DNA of 7,029 nt from Cyclobacteriaceae bacterium (GCA_029861825.1 JAOTYN010000223.1:1-7029); one strand, 5' to 3'. Counted from the stretch's first letter, positions 1-6,552 are shown. Made by a program: numbers and translations. The notes: generated from the letters alone by a model not told the origin.

Positions 1-422
1 TCTGAAAAAGCAGACCCTGTCAATATATGCAAGGTGGTGGGCTGCTCGGGCATTTTTAAACTTCCATCACCTACTTCCTTTTCTCTTTGATCGAACAGAT
101 CATCTCCTTTAATACCTTGTGCTCTCAGTTCTCGTCCCCGCAGCATAAAAGCGTGCAGATCTTTATGATAACTGGCTGCGCTAAAGCCTTCTCTTTTATA
201 GTCATCTGCAGCACAGATCATCTCATTGGTGCCTGCTTTTAGTTCCACCCAATTTCCTTTTTTATCGTACCCCCAAACTGCGGCGTTATCGCGCATGCCT
301 TCAGGTGCGGCCAGTAAGGCGCCCGCTATTTGGGTTTCACTGCTGGGGACTGGTTCTTGTGCTTCGCAGGAAAAATTGATTATGGAGCCTATAGTAACCA
401 GAAGGGTAAGGAATTTTTTCAT
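1..422 (-). CDS. Secreted or lipid-anchored protein of unknown function, C-terminus cut off by the window edge
   Basis: An open frame starts at ATG 422-420 on the minus strand and runs off the left edge after 140 codons with no stop, so only the N-terminal part is visible. It begins MKKFLTLLVTIGSIINFSC: two lysines, a hydrophobic stretch, then Cys19. This fits an exported protein, possibly a lipoprotein, although Asn-Phe-Ser before the cysteine is a poor lipobox; cleavage after a following Ala-Gln is an alternative. The mature part is soluble and charged, with a segment around residues 39-70 (APEGMRDNAAVWGYD, then ELKAGTNEMICAADD) and a later YHKDLHAFMLRGRELRAQG. I have an impression of similar unnamed secreted proteins in other Bacteroidota but can assign no domain or function. 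The gene lies 68 nt downstream of the folate cyclo-ligase gene on the same strand and may have its own transcript. That it is a real gene is fairly certain; its role is unknown. Confidence 0.8.
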   Translation of the reverse strand, partial: MKKFLTLLVTIGSIINFSCEAQEPVPSSETQIAGALLAAPEGMRDNAAVWGYDKKGNWVELKAGTNEMICAADDYKREGFSAASYHKDLHAFMLRGRELRAQGIKGDDLFDQREKEVGDGSLKMPEQPTTLHILTGSAFS

Positions 423-490
423 TGTTCCGCATTTTATTTGAACTATTAATATAATCAAAAAATAGCCAGCAACAGTTCAAAATTGGGTAT

Positions 491-1066
491 TTAAGGTTTT
501 TGGAACTGGTAAATTTTTTCAGGGGTGATCACAGCATCCAATGGGACATCCGTAGCTTCGGTGCGGATCTTTTCCGCCGGTGAAAAAATAGAAAGGCCTA
601 CCTTTTCAACCACCGGTAGACAGGAACCTAAGAAGCGATCGTAGTAGCCCTTGCCATAACCAACACGGTGGCCGCTTAAATCAAAGATTATCAAGGGTAC
701 GATCACCACCTGCAAGTCACTGATATCATATAGAGCACCCTCCACAGGTTCGGGAATGCCCCATTGATTTGGCTGGAGAGCAGTGTGCGGTTTCCATAAG
801 ACATGCTCCATCTTTTCCTCATCCGTTACTCTTGGCACTACTATATCCACTTGTGGGTGACACTCTCTAACATAGTCCACAATGGGTTGGGTATCCACTT
901 CATGTTGGCCGGGTATTGACAGATAAAGGTGCAGTCCTTTAACGTGTTCCCAGTCCAGGAATTCCTTTAAGCGCTCCCAGATCTGCCGGTTGGCGGTAGC
1001 CAACTGCTCATTGGTTAAGCTTTTTCGCTTTTCCAGGAATTCCTTTCTAATTCCAGCTTTATCCAT
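491..1066 (-). CDS. fau: 5-formyltetrahydrofolate cyclo-ligase (5,10-methenyltetrahydrofolate synthetase)
   Basis: This 191-residue cytoplasmic enzyme should use ATP to convert 5-formyltetrahydrofolate to 5,10-methenyltetrahydrofolate, returning a stored folate to one-carbon metabolism. It is also known as YgfA, YqgN or MTHFS. Visible family marks are a basic N-terminal helix (RKEFLEKRKSL, residues 7-17) of the kind that contacts phosphate, HEVDT at 55-59 in the substrate region, GIPEP at 103-107, and the signature VPLIIFD (123-129) followed by GHRVGYGKGYYDR (132-144), which forms the ATP-binding loop. DVPLDAVITPE (173-183) near the C-terminus is also typical. Length is normal and no key residue appears missing. 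The ATG overlaps the end of bshC in the string ATGGATAA (8 nt), so translation is probably coupled to bshC and the two are co-transcribed. No strong terminator follows the stop. Assignment to the family is secure; the gene symbol varies between organisms. Confidence 0.95.
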   Translation of the reverse strand: MDKAGIRKEFLEKRKSLTNEQLATANRQIWERLKEFLDWEHVKGLHLYLSIPGQHEVDTQPIVDYVRECHPQVDIVVPRVTDEEKMEHVLWKPHTALQPNQWGIPEPVEGALYDISDLQVVIVPLIIFDLSGHRVGYGKGYYDRFLGSCLPVVEKVGLSIFSPAEKIRTEATDVPLDAVITPEKIYQFQKP

Positions 1067-2639
1067 CTTCCATTATAATATGGAACTTGAGATCAAAAGG
1101 GTCCAATAGTTCCACTAGTTCATCGATGAAATGGGTATTATTAAGATAGTAATTCAGTAGGTTGTCGTACCGTTCCTGCAAACCGCCATCGGGAAATAGC
1201 TTGTCTTTTAAGGCCATCAACTGATTAATAGAAACTTCCTGCTTCTGCTCCTCCGCCTTTTTTATTCGCTTTTCAATCAGGTCAAGATTTTTGCGGGTTT
1301 TGGATTCCTCAGAACGTACATACCCTGGCAAAGACCCATCCACTTTTTGGGCTTTATCCAGAATCCTTTCAAATAGCTCTTTAAGTATTGCTCGTTCGGC
1401 ATCAAGGTCCAAAAGCTGTTCGGAGTTGCGGTTTATAAACTTCTTTTTTAATTCCGGGGCTCTTAGGAACAGATCGGCGAGCTGCAACTGCAGTTTTTGA
1501 AATTTCTTCATTTGCCCTTTGTTAATGATCAAAGCGCAATTTCGGGGGAGCAACACAGGGAAGGGTACCTGATAGTGGTCAAATGTACTTTTGAACTGCA
1601 ACCAATAACTAAGCTCACCTGGCCCACCCACATAAGCAATGTTGGGTAAAACTGTCTCCTGGTAAACTGTACGCAATACTACGTTGGGGCTAAAACACTC
1701 CGGGTGTTTTTCCAGTAGAGATTTAATTTCTTTAGCGCTAAAACTAATATCCGTACCTAGTACTTCATAGCGTCCATCTTTCTTAACAATGCGCTGGCGG
1801 GTTTCATTTGTAAGATAAAACAGATTGATCTCCCGGGGGGTCACCAAGGTTTTATAACCTTTTCCCCGCATCTTTTCAGAGCTTTCAGAAACGGCAGCAT
1901 AAGCATAATGGTGTACCAGCTCATCCCGGATTATGGGGATAAATTGTCGCTTTAAATCAGAATGGTCAGCGTCCACCACGATAAGCCCATGATCGCCAAA
2001 TAGTTCATTGACAAGATAGCGAGTGGCATCAGCTAAGGATCTGTCCTGGCCATAGGCCTCCCGGAAAAGTTCAGGGCATTCCTTTAGTTCGTCCAGGATC
2101 TGTGTCATGCCTTGGGTACTGAATCGACCTACAGCTCCTTCCTGTGAGGTTTCCCAGTTGTGGGTTTGACCGAATAGATGGAAATGATTGATCTCCGCAA
2201 AGTCATGGTCTTCGGAAGCCATCCAGTAGACTGGCACAAAGTCATAATCGGGGTAAGCCTCCTTCAAGGCCCTGCAAGTGTTTATGGTACTTACAATCTT
2301 GTATATGAAATACAAAGGGCCGGTGAAAATATTGAGTTGATGGCCTGTGGTAATGGAAAAACAAGTGGAATTCTTTAGGCGGGCCAGGTTTTTCAACATT
2401 TTACCGGAGAGCACCAAGCCATCATATTGTTGGTTAATTACTTTAACCAGAGTTTCGCGCTGTTCTTTTGGGAACTTGCGATTTTCTATTACCGATTTGA
2501 AATTTTCCAGTTTTGGGGATACTTCATAGAACTCCTCCAGTTTAGGATCGGCCGCTATATAGTCCAAAAATCCCTGGGAGAAGTTGCCGGTTTGGTCGAA
2601 GGGTAATTTTTCCAGTCTCAAAGCCAGAGTATTCAGCAT
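1059..2639 (-). CDS. bshC: Bacillithiol biosynthesis cysteine-adding enzyme BshC
   Basis: A 526-residue cytoplasmic protein of the BshC (formerly YllA) family, thought to add cysteine to glucosamine-malate in the last step of bacillithiol synthesis. Conserved blocks are TTGHQLNIFTGPLYFIYKI (97-115), PVYWMASEDHDFAEINH (136-152), ELFGDHGLIVVDADH (212-226), the NVVLRTVYQETVLPNIAYV stretch (319-337) with GGPGELSYW after it (338-346), and PFPVLLPRN (359-367). Between about 375 and 475 lies a charged, heptad-like helical region matching the family's coiled coil, followed by LFPDGGLQER (481-490). Length agrees with the usual 520-540 residues. The ATG at 2639 is preceded by AT-rich sequence without a Shine-Dalgarno. 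The 3' end overlaps the folate cyclo-ligase gene by 8 nt. The partner genes bshA and bshB are not in the window, so bacillithiol production is inferred from family membership only; the catalytic role of BshC rests mostly on genetics. Confidence 0.95.
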   Translation of the reverse strand: MLNTLALRLEKLPFDQTGNFSQGFLDYIAADPKLEEFYEVSPKLENFKSVIENRKFPKEQRETLVKVINQQYDGLVLSGKMLKNLARLKNSTCFSITTGHQLNIFTGPLYFIYKIVSTINTCRALKEAYPDYDFVPVYWMASEDHDFAEINHFHLFGQTHNWETSQEGAVGRFSTQGMTQILDELKECPELFREAYGQDRSLADATRYLVNELFGDHGLIVVDADHSDLKRQFIPIIRDELVHHYAYAAVSESSEKMRGKGYKTLVTPREINLFYLTNETRQRIVKKDGRYEVLGTDISFSAKEIKSLLEKHPECFSPNVVLRTVYQETVLPNIAYVGGPGELSYWLQFKSTFDHYQVPFPVLLPRNCALIINKGQMKKFQKLQLQLADLFLRAPELKKKFINRNSEQLLDLDAERAILKELFERILDKAQKVDGSLPGYVRSEESKTRKNLDLIEKRIKKAEEQKQEVSINQLMALKDKLFPDGGLQERYDNLLNYYLNNTHFIDELVELLDPFDLKFHIIMEDG

Positions 2640-2715
2640 AAAATTTAGGTTAAGGTCCTCGTTTTTTCACTAATCAACGTATACGGAAATCAGAGGATCC
2701 GGACCAATAATAATG

Positions 2716-2751
2716 AAAAAAAACTACTTGTAGGGGATCGTTTTATCCCTA
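2716..2751 (-). terminator. Possible intrinsic terminator after rimO
   Basis: Read on the minus strand just after the rimO stop, TAGGGAT (2751-2745) can pair with ATCCCCTA (2738-2731) across a 6-nt loop, with one bulged C. Seven bases later comes a run of eight T (2723-2716). The stem is short and the gap before the T-run is longer than ideal, so it could be a weak or leaky terminator. It would separate rimO from bshC, which start 112 nt apart. The rest of the gap (2640-2715) shows no promoter box I would defend. Confidence 0.35.
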
Positions 2752-4065
2752 TTATGACGGTGGATGACCCAGTAAATCAAATTCCCGGGCTTCCGTGATC
2801 AGTATTTCCGCAAAATCACCGATGCGCAAAAAATGTTGTGATGCATCGATCAATACTTCATTATCAACTTCGGGGCTATCCGCCTCCGTACGACCCACGA
2901 AATATCCGCCCTCTTTGCGGTCAACCAAAACCTTCATTACCTGGCCGACCTTTTGTTGATTGAGTTCCAGGGAAATTTGTTCCTGAACTTCCATTATGGC
3001 CTGGGCCCGGGCTTCCTTTACTTCAGGCGCAACGTCATCGACCATAGAATAGCTATGTGTTTGCTCCTCATGAGAGTAGGTGAAAATACCCAACCGGTCG
3101 AACCGGAAGTGCCTCACGAAGTCCATCATTTCCTGAAAATCATCTTCAGTTTCACCGGGATGGCCGGCGATCAAGGTGGTCCTGAGGGTGATACCGGGCA
3201 CCTTATTCCGTATTTTGGCCAAAAGAGTTTCGGTGCGCTCCCGGGTAATACCCCTTCTCATGAGTTGCAACATCCGGTTAGACCCGTGCTGCAGGGGGAT
3301 ATCCAAGTAATTGCAGATATTGGAACGGTTAGCCATTACTTCCAGGATATCTTCCGGAAATCCTGCAGGGAAAGCATAATGCAGCCGGAGCCATTCCAAG
3401 CCCTCCACATCGGCCAAACGGTTCAAGAGTTCCGCCAGGTTTCTTTTTTTATAGAGGTCCAGACCGTAATAGGTGCTGTCCTGAGCGATAAGTAGCACTT
3501 CTTTTACTCCATGTTTAACCAGATGTTGCGCTTCTTTAACGACCTCCTCAATGGGTTTGGAGCGGTGTTTTCCACGCATCAGCGGTATGGCACAAAACGA
3601 ACAGGGACGATCGCAGCCTTCGGAGATTTTCAGGTAAGCATAATGCGGGGCAGTAGATATCAATCGCTCTCCAATTAGTTCATGCTTATAATCCGCATTG
3701 AACTTTTTTAGGAGTATGGGGAGTTCCATGGTGCCGAAAAAAGCGTCTACGGAAGGGATTTCTCTTTCCAGATCGTCTCGGTAGCGCTGGGACAAGCAGC
3801 CGGTAACATACAGTTTGTCTATTGCTCCCTGGTCCTTGGCTTGGGCATACTGCAGGATGGTGTCAATGGATTCCTGCTTGGCATTGTCAATAAATCCACA
3901 AGTATTGATGATGATCACATTGGCATCCTGCTGCCGGGATTCATGAGTAACGTCTATCTGATTACCCTTCAATTGGGTGATCAATACTTCAGAGTCTACC
4001 AAATTTTTGGCACATCCCAAAGTGATCACATTGACCCGATCTTTTTTATGTTGTCCGGTTTTCAC
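2752..4065 (-). CDS. rimO: Ribosomal protein S12 methylthiotransferase RimO (radical SAM)
   Basis: This 437-residue enzyme should attach a methylthio group to the conserved aspartate of ribosomal protein S12, using two [4Fe-4S] clusters and S-adenosylmethionine. The N-terminal methylthiotransferase domain (about 11-130) carries the three cluster ligands Cys18 (TLGCAKNLVDSE), Cys56 (INTCGFI) and Cys90 (VTGCLSQRY). The radical SAM domain (about 140-345) has the Cys151-Cys155-Cys158 CxxxCxxC motif within SEGCDRPCSFCAIPLMRG. The last 65 residues fit a TRAM domain. The CAIPLMRGKHRS wording and the DAFFGTMELP segment favour RimO over the related tRNA enzyme MiaB. The start is GTG at 4065-4063: an in-frame TAA lies only 9 nt upstream and the next in-frame Met is residue 113, beyond the cluster ligands. 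No Shine-Dalgarno is present. The gene diverges from the lipoprotein gene at 4186. Confidence 0.96.
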   Translation of the reverse strand: MKTGQHKKDRVNVITLGCAKNLVDSEVLITQLKGNQIDVTHESRQQDANVIIINTCGFIDNAKQESIDTILQYAQAKDQGAIDKLYVTGCLSQRYRDDLEREIPSVDAFFGTMELPILLKKFNADYKHELIGERLISTAPHYAYLKISEGCDRPCSFCAIPLMRGKHRSKPIEEVVKEAQHLVKHGVKEVLLIAQDSTYYGLDLYKKRNLAELLNRLADVEGLEWLRLHYAFPAGFPEDILEVMANRSNICNYLDIPLQHGSNRMLQLMRRGITRERTETLLAKIRNKVPGITLRTTLIAGHPGETEDDFQEMMDFVRHFRFDRLGIFTYSHEEQTHSYSMVDDVAPEVKEARAQAIMEVQEQISLELNQQKVGQVMKVLVDRKEGGYFVGRTEADSPEVDNEVLIDASQHFLRIGDFAEILITEAREFDLLGHPPS

Positions 4066-4083
4066 AGCGTGTTGTTAGGATTG

Positions 4084-4091
4084 CAAAAGTA
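4084..4091 (-). promoter_or_regulatory. Bacteroidota-type -7 promoter box for rimO
   Basis: On the minus strand TACTTTTG (4091-4084) matches the Bacteroidota sigma-factor -7 consensus TAnnTTTG at every fixed position. Initiation some 6-7 nt downstream would give a leader of only about 12 nt before the rimO GTG. The matching -33 box (TTTG) is not clear; CCTG at 4115-4112, 20 nt upstream, is the nearest candidate and is poor. The short spacing to the start codon makes this the best promoter candidate in the window, but it is a motif match only. Confidence 0.45.
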
Positions 4092-4143
4092 CTAAATAAT
4101 AGCTCATTACTCAGGGTGGAGGTTTAGGATTTTAAAACGGGCC

Positions 4144-4174
4144 TTCGGGGTACCCATATTATTATATATCTTTA
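4144..4174 (+). promoter_or_regulatory. Possible promoter of the lipoprotein/barrel operon
   Basis: TATCTTTA (4167-4174) differs from the Bacteroidota -7 consensus TAnnTTTG only at the last base, and TTCG (4144-4147), one mismatch from the -33 TTTG, lies 19 nt upstream. Both sit in the 120-nt divergent gap between rimO and the lipoprotein gene, 11 nt before its ATG, so the leader would be very short. The region is AT-rich, so a chance match is possible. Confidence 0.3.
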
Positions 4175-4185
4175 TCGCTGTCAAA

Positions 4186-4671
4186 ATGAAGGTGTATTTA
4201 AGGAATTGGCAGCGTGGGAGCATCGTCCCCTTTCTTTTGGGGGTAGTATTAGGCAGTTGTGCTCCGGATGAGATCTGTTTTTCAGATAACACCAGCCTGG
4301 TTCAGCTGGAGTTCTTGACTATCCTATACGAAGGCACCGATAGCGCAGAGGTGGTAAACGATACCCTGATATTTAACAGCATCACCGCCCAAGCTACCGA
4401 CAGCGTCTTTGTGGAAGGCGACACCCTCGCTAAGTTGGCCTTGCCTGTAAATACTGCGGATACGGTTACCTGGTTCTTATTCGATAGCGACAGAGGTATG
4501 GACAGTCTGCAGTTGAGTTATCGGGTTTTTCGCCGTCTTATTTCAGAAGAGTGTGGTCCGGAGCAGATTTTTGATGAGCTCAATCCGGGCAGTACCAGTT
4601 TTGACTCGGTGGTAATTATTGCTCCTTTGCTCAACCAACAGATTGTCAAAAATGTGGAAGTGTATTATTAG
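4186..4671 (+). CDS. Lipoprotein of unknown function, DUF6452-like
   Basis: A 161-residue predicted lipoprotein. Residues 1-24 form a signal peptide (basic N-terminus, then IVPFLLGVVLGS) ending in the lipobox LGSC with Cys25 as the lipidation site. The mature protein opens with APDEICFSD, providing a second cysteine (Cys31), continues as alternating polar/hydrophobic segments suggestive of a beta-sandwich, and has LQLSYRVFRRLISEECG (108-124) with Cys123. The early EIC and the later ISxxCG resemble what I remember of DUF6452, a family of short Bacteroidota lipoproteins; this was not checked by a profile search. It is the first gene of a two-gene plus-strand unit and overlaps the next gene by 20 nt. 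The start is supported by the lipobox; there is no Shine-Dalgarno. A role with the partner barrel protein in the cell envelope is inference from the overlap. Confidence 0.85.
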   Translation: MKVYLRNWQRGSIVPFLLGVVLGSCAPDEICFSDNTSLVQLEFLTILYEGTDSAEVVNDTLIFNSITAQATDSVFVEGDTLAKLALPVNTADTVTWFLFDSDRGMDSLQLSYRVFRRLISEECGPEQIFDELNPGSTSFDSVVIIAPLLNQQIVKNVEVYY

Positions 4672-5368
4672 TCTTATAGGCACTATGGCATGGGTTTCGG
4701 TGACCTTTGGGCAAACCGATTCTTCTGACCTGCGTCCGCCCAAGCCTCCCAAAGTAAAGAAACAAGCAAAGGAGTTTATCCCCACAGGGGTCATGGTGGG
4801 AGTAGATCTGTTTGTTATCGGCCGCAGTATCTGGGAGGAAGAACTATCTCAGCAGGAATACCAGGTCGAAGTGGACTCCAGGCAATACCATTTAACCATA
4901 GGATATGGCATTCAGGACATAACCAGGCTAACGGAAACTACCTTGTATACCAATGAGGGCAGTTATTGGAGGGTCAATGCCGAAGTTAACTTTCTTTATA
5001 ACAGCGGAAATCGCAGCAAGCTATTTTTCGGAGTGGGCTATGGGCGAGCCACCTTCGACGACATATTCGTTTACGAAACTCAGGACGCCTTTGGCAACAC
5101 CCAGATCATCGACCAGAATCGGGATGCCAACGCCTCCTGGATGGAACTAACCGCAGGGACCAAAGTGAGGGTCTGGAAAGAGCTTTATATGGGCTATACC
5201 ATACGCTACAAATTTCTGAAAGATTACCAAGCGGGCAGCTTGATTCCTCATGATCTTCCGGGTTATGGTCCAAACCGGGAAGACGACAAAGATATTTTTG
5301 GCTTTAATTACTACCTGTATTGGCGTTTTCCTTTTAGAAAGCCCACAAGGCTGTCTGCAATAAATTAA
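4652..5368 (+). CDS. Probable outer-membrane beta-barrel protein of unknown function, DUF6048-like
   Basis: A 238-residue exported protein. I place the start at ATG 4652, which gives a clean signal peptide (MWKCIISLIGTMAWVSVTFG, cleavage before QTDSS). A TTG 33 nt upstream in frame would put eleven polar residues in front of it and is less likely. A proline/lysine-rich linker follows (about 28-40), then FIPTGVMVGVDLFVIGRS (42-59) and a series of amphipathic segments with regular aromatic residues, for example YHLTIGYGIQDITR, YWRVNAEVNFLYN, LFFGVGYGRATF and YMGYTIRYKF. Near the C-terminus FGFNYYLYWRFPF looks like a final strand. This pattern fits a small outer-membrane barrel, and the PTGxxVGVDL motif recalls DUF6048. 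The gene overlaps the lipoprotein gene by 20 nt, so the two are probably co-translated. It ends 9 nt from the convergent ftsY stop, with no hairpin between them. Family assignment is from memory; function is unknown. Confidence 0.82.
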   Translation: MWKCIISLIGTMAWVSVTFGQTDSSDLRPPKPPKVKKQAKEFIPTGVMVGVDLFVIGRSIWEEELSQQEYQVEVDSRQYHLTIGYGIQDITRLTETTLYTNEGSYWRVNAEVNFLYNSGNRSKLFFGVGYGRATFDDIFVYETQDAFGNTQIIDQNRDANASWMELTAGTKVRVWKELYMGYTIRYKFLKDYQAGSLIPHDLPGYGPNREDDKDIFGFNYYLYWRFPFRKPTRLSAIN

Positions 5369-5377
5369 GGGGCAGTG

Positions 5378-6337
5378 TTAGTCCAATTTCTTGAACAGCG
5401 AATCCACAAACTCCATTTTATTAAAGGCTTGCAGGTCGCCTACTTTTTCACCTACTCCAATGAACTTAACCGGGATCTTAAATTGGTCGCTGATGCCAAT
5501 CACTACACCTCCCTTGGCTGTACCATCCAGTTTAGTAATGGCCAGTGCGGTTACGTCGGTAGCTTTGGTGAATTCCTGTGCTTGAATAAAGGCATTCTGA
5601 CCGGTACTACCATCTAAAACCAATAGGATCTCATGAGGCGCTTCCGGAATAAATTTCTGCATCACTCGCTTAATCTTACTCAATTCATTCATGAGGTTTA
5701 CCTTGGTGTGCAAACGGCCTGCGGTATCCACAATCACCACATCCGCCTTTTGTTCCACAGCTTGTTTCACACTGTCAAAAGCCACTGCCGATGGGTCTGT
5801 ATTCATGCCATGGGATACTACGGGTACTCCCACGCGCTCACCCCATAATTTCAGTTGATCCACCGCAGCAGCTCGGAAAGTGTCTGCCGCACCCAGCACC
5901 ACTTGATACCCTTGCTGTCGATACTGGGAGGCTAATTTGCCTATGGTAGTGGTCTTGCCCACACCATTGACCCCTACCACCAGGATGATGTAGGGGCGAT
6001 GTTGAGCAGGTATGGCAAATCCAGAGACATCTTCGCTTTGGTTTTCCTCCAACAAACTGGCGATCTCCTCCTTTAATATTGAGTCTAGCTCGTTGGCATT
6101 TAGGTATTTGTCCCGGGCCACTCTACCTTCAATGCGCTCAATGATCTTGAGGGTGGTATCGACTCCTACATCGGAGGAGATTAGGATTTCCTCCAGTTCG
6201 TCCAATACCTCTTCATCAACTTTGGATTTACCGGCTACGGCTTTACCGAGTCTGGAAAAAAAGTTCTGATTACTTTTTTCCAGACCTTTGTCCAGAGACT
6301 CTTTTTTTTCTTTGGAGAGAAAGCTGAAGATGCCCAT
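5378..6337 (-). CDS. ftsY: Signal recognition particle receptor FtsY
   Basis: A 319-residue SRP GTPase that docks SRP-bound ribosomes at the inner membrane for co-translational insertion. The NG core is complete: an N domain of helices (about 25-110, including LEEILISSDVGVD), the P-loop GVNGVGKTT (122-130), DTFRAAAVDQL (152-162), DTAGRLHTK (204-212), TKLDGTAKGG (268-277) and GVGEKVGDLQAF (294-305). The KFIGVGEKVGDL ending and short N-terminus identify FtsY rather than Ffh, since there is no methionine-rich M domain. The acidic A domain of E. coli FtsY is absent, leaving a short N-terminus (MGIFSFLSKEKKES) whose amphipathic character could contact the membrane, as in other short FtsY proteins. 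The gene follows the ribosomal-protein operon after a terminator that ends 11 nt before the ATG. The first codons contain a run of eight A in the coding strand (6309-6302). Confidence 0.97.
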   Translation of the reverse strand: MGIFSFLSKEKKESLDKGLEKSNQNFFSRLGKAVAGKSKVDEEVLDELEEILISSDVGVDTTLKIIERIEGRVARDKYLNANELDSILKEEIASLLEENQSEDVSGFAIPAQHRPYIILVVGVNGVGKTTTIGKLASQYRQQGYQVVLGAADTFRAAAVDQLKLWGERVGVPVVSHGMNTDPSAVAFDSVKQAVEQKADVVIVDTAGRLHTKVNLMNELSKIKRVMQKFIPEAPHEILLVLDGSTGQNAFIQAQEFTKATDVTALAITKLDGTAKGGVVIGISDQFKIPVKFIGVGEKVGDLQAFNKMEFVDSLFKKLD

Positions 6338-6348
6338 AGTTAACCATC

Positions 6349-6372
6349 AAAAAAAGTCCCTGACGGGACTTT
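6349..6372 (-). terminator. Intrinsic terminator of the rpmB-rpmG-DUF4295 operon
   Basis: On the minus strand AAAGTCCC (6372-6365), loop GTCA, and GGGACTTT (6360-6353) form a perfect 8-bp stem. The T-run spans seven bases (6355-6349), overlapping the end of the stem. This is the classic Rho-independent form. The plus-strand reading has only three T after the stem, so the terminator acts on leftward transcripts. It lies 24 nt after the DUF4295 stop and its T-run ends 11 nt before the ftsY ATG, so it occupies most of the ftsY leader. Confidence 0.85.
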
Positions 6373-6380
6373 CAAATATT
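6373..6380 (-). promoter_or_regulatory. Possible -7 box of an ftsY promoter abutting the terminator
   Basis: AATATTTG (6380-6373, minus strand) has five of the six fixed bases of TAnnTTTG and touches the first base of the terminator stem. Initiation 6-7 nt downstream would fall inside the first arm of the hairpin, so such transcripts could not fold the terminator. No -33 TTTG is visible at the expected distance, and the sequence is AT-rich, so this is tentative. Confidence 0.25.
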
Positions 6381-6396
6381 AATATTAAACCTGTCC

Positions 6397-6552
6397 TTAG
6401 TCGCCCTTTAAAACTTCCTTAACCATATCCACGGGCACCATTTCTTCTTTGAAACTGTAAGCACCGGTTTTGGGTGACTTTACGGCTTTAATGACTTTGG
6501 CGTAATTCTTTCCGCTTTGCTTCTTAAGGGTTGCAACTACTTTCTTTGCCAT
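6397..6552 (-). CDS. DUF4295 small basic protein, probable ribosome component
   Basis: A 51-residue lysine-rich protein beginning MAKKVVATLKKQSGKNYAKV and ending VDMVKEVLKGD, with ATG at 6552-6550 and TAA at 6399-6397. Its size, basic N-terminal half, AYSFKEEMVP segment (31-40) and position directly after rpmG match the DUF4295 family found across Bacteroidota. Only two bases separate the rpmG stop from this start (TAA TC ATG), so translation is likely coupled. Its place in a ribosomal-protein operon and its composition suggest it binds the ribosome. I recall a report of a Bacteroidota-specific large-subunit protein named bL38 in a Flavobacterium ribosome structure and think this may be the same family, but I cannot confirm that here. 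There is no signal peptide or membrane segment, and the gene is followed by the operon's terminator. Confidence 0.9.
   Translation of the reverse strand: MAKKVVATLKKQSGKNYAKVIKAVKSPKTGAYSFKEEMVPVDMVKEVLKGD

Noticed and set aside
226..441. Plus-strand open frame of 71 codons at the left edge
   Set aside because: It is antisense to the signal peptide and N-terminal region of the minus-strand exported protein, which has a far more protein-like composition and start.
438..480. Inverted repeat TTGAACT / AGTTCAA with a 29-nt gap between the cyclo-ligase and the left-edge gene
   Set aside because: Seven-base arms around a long AT-rich loop are expected by chance; there is no adjacent T-run and no known operator match.
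2953..3495. 180-codon plus-strand open frame antisense to rimO
   Set aside because: It lies wholly inside the radical SAM region of rimO on the other strand, has no recognisable motif, and the rimO frame carries all expected catalytic residues.
4107..4292. Minus-strand open frame of 61 codons across the divergent gap upstream of rimO
   Set aside because: It overlaps the lipoprotein signal peptide in antisense and shows no protein-like features; the region is better explained as the two divergent promoters.
4619..4651. TTG start extending the barrel protein by 11 residues
   Set aside because: The extension would place polar residues ahead of a good signal peptide; ATG 4652 gives a standard export signal.
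5369..5377. Possible bidirectional terminator between the convergent barrel gene and ftsY
   Set aside because: The gap is 9 nt and I found no hairpin with a T-run in it or in the flanking gene ends.
6302..6309. Run of eight A in the coding strand near the start of ftsY, a possible slippage site
   Set aside because: It encodes an ordinary lysine-rich stretch (KEKKE), the frame is intact, and phase variation of an essential gene is implausible.
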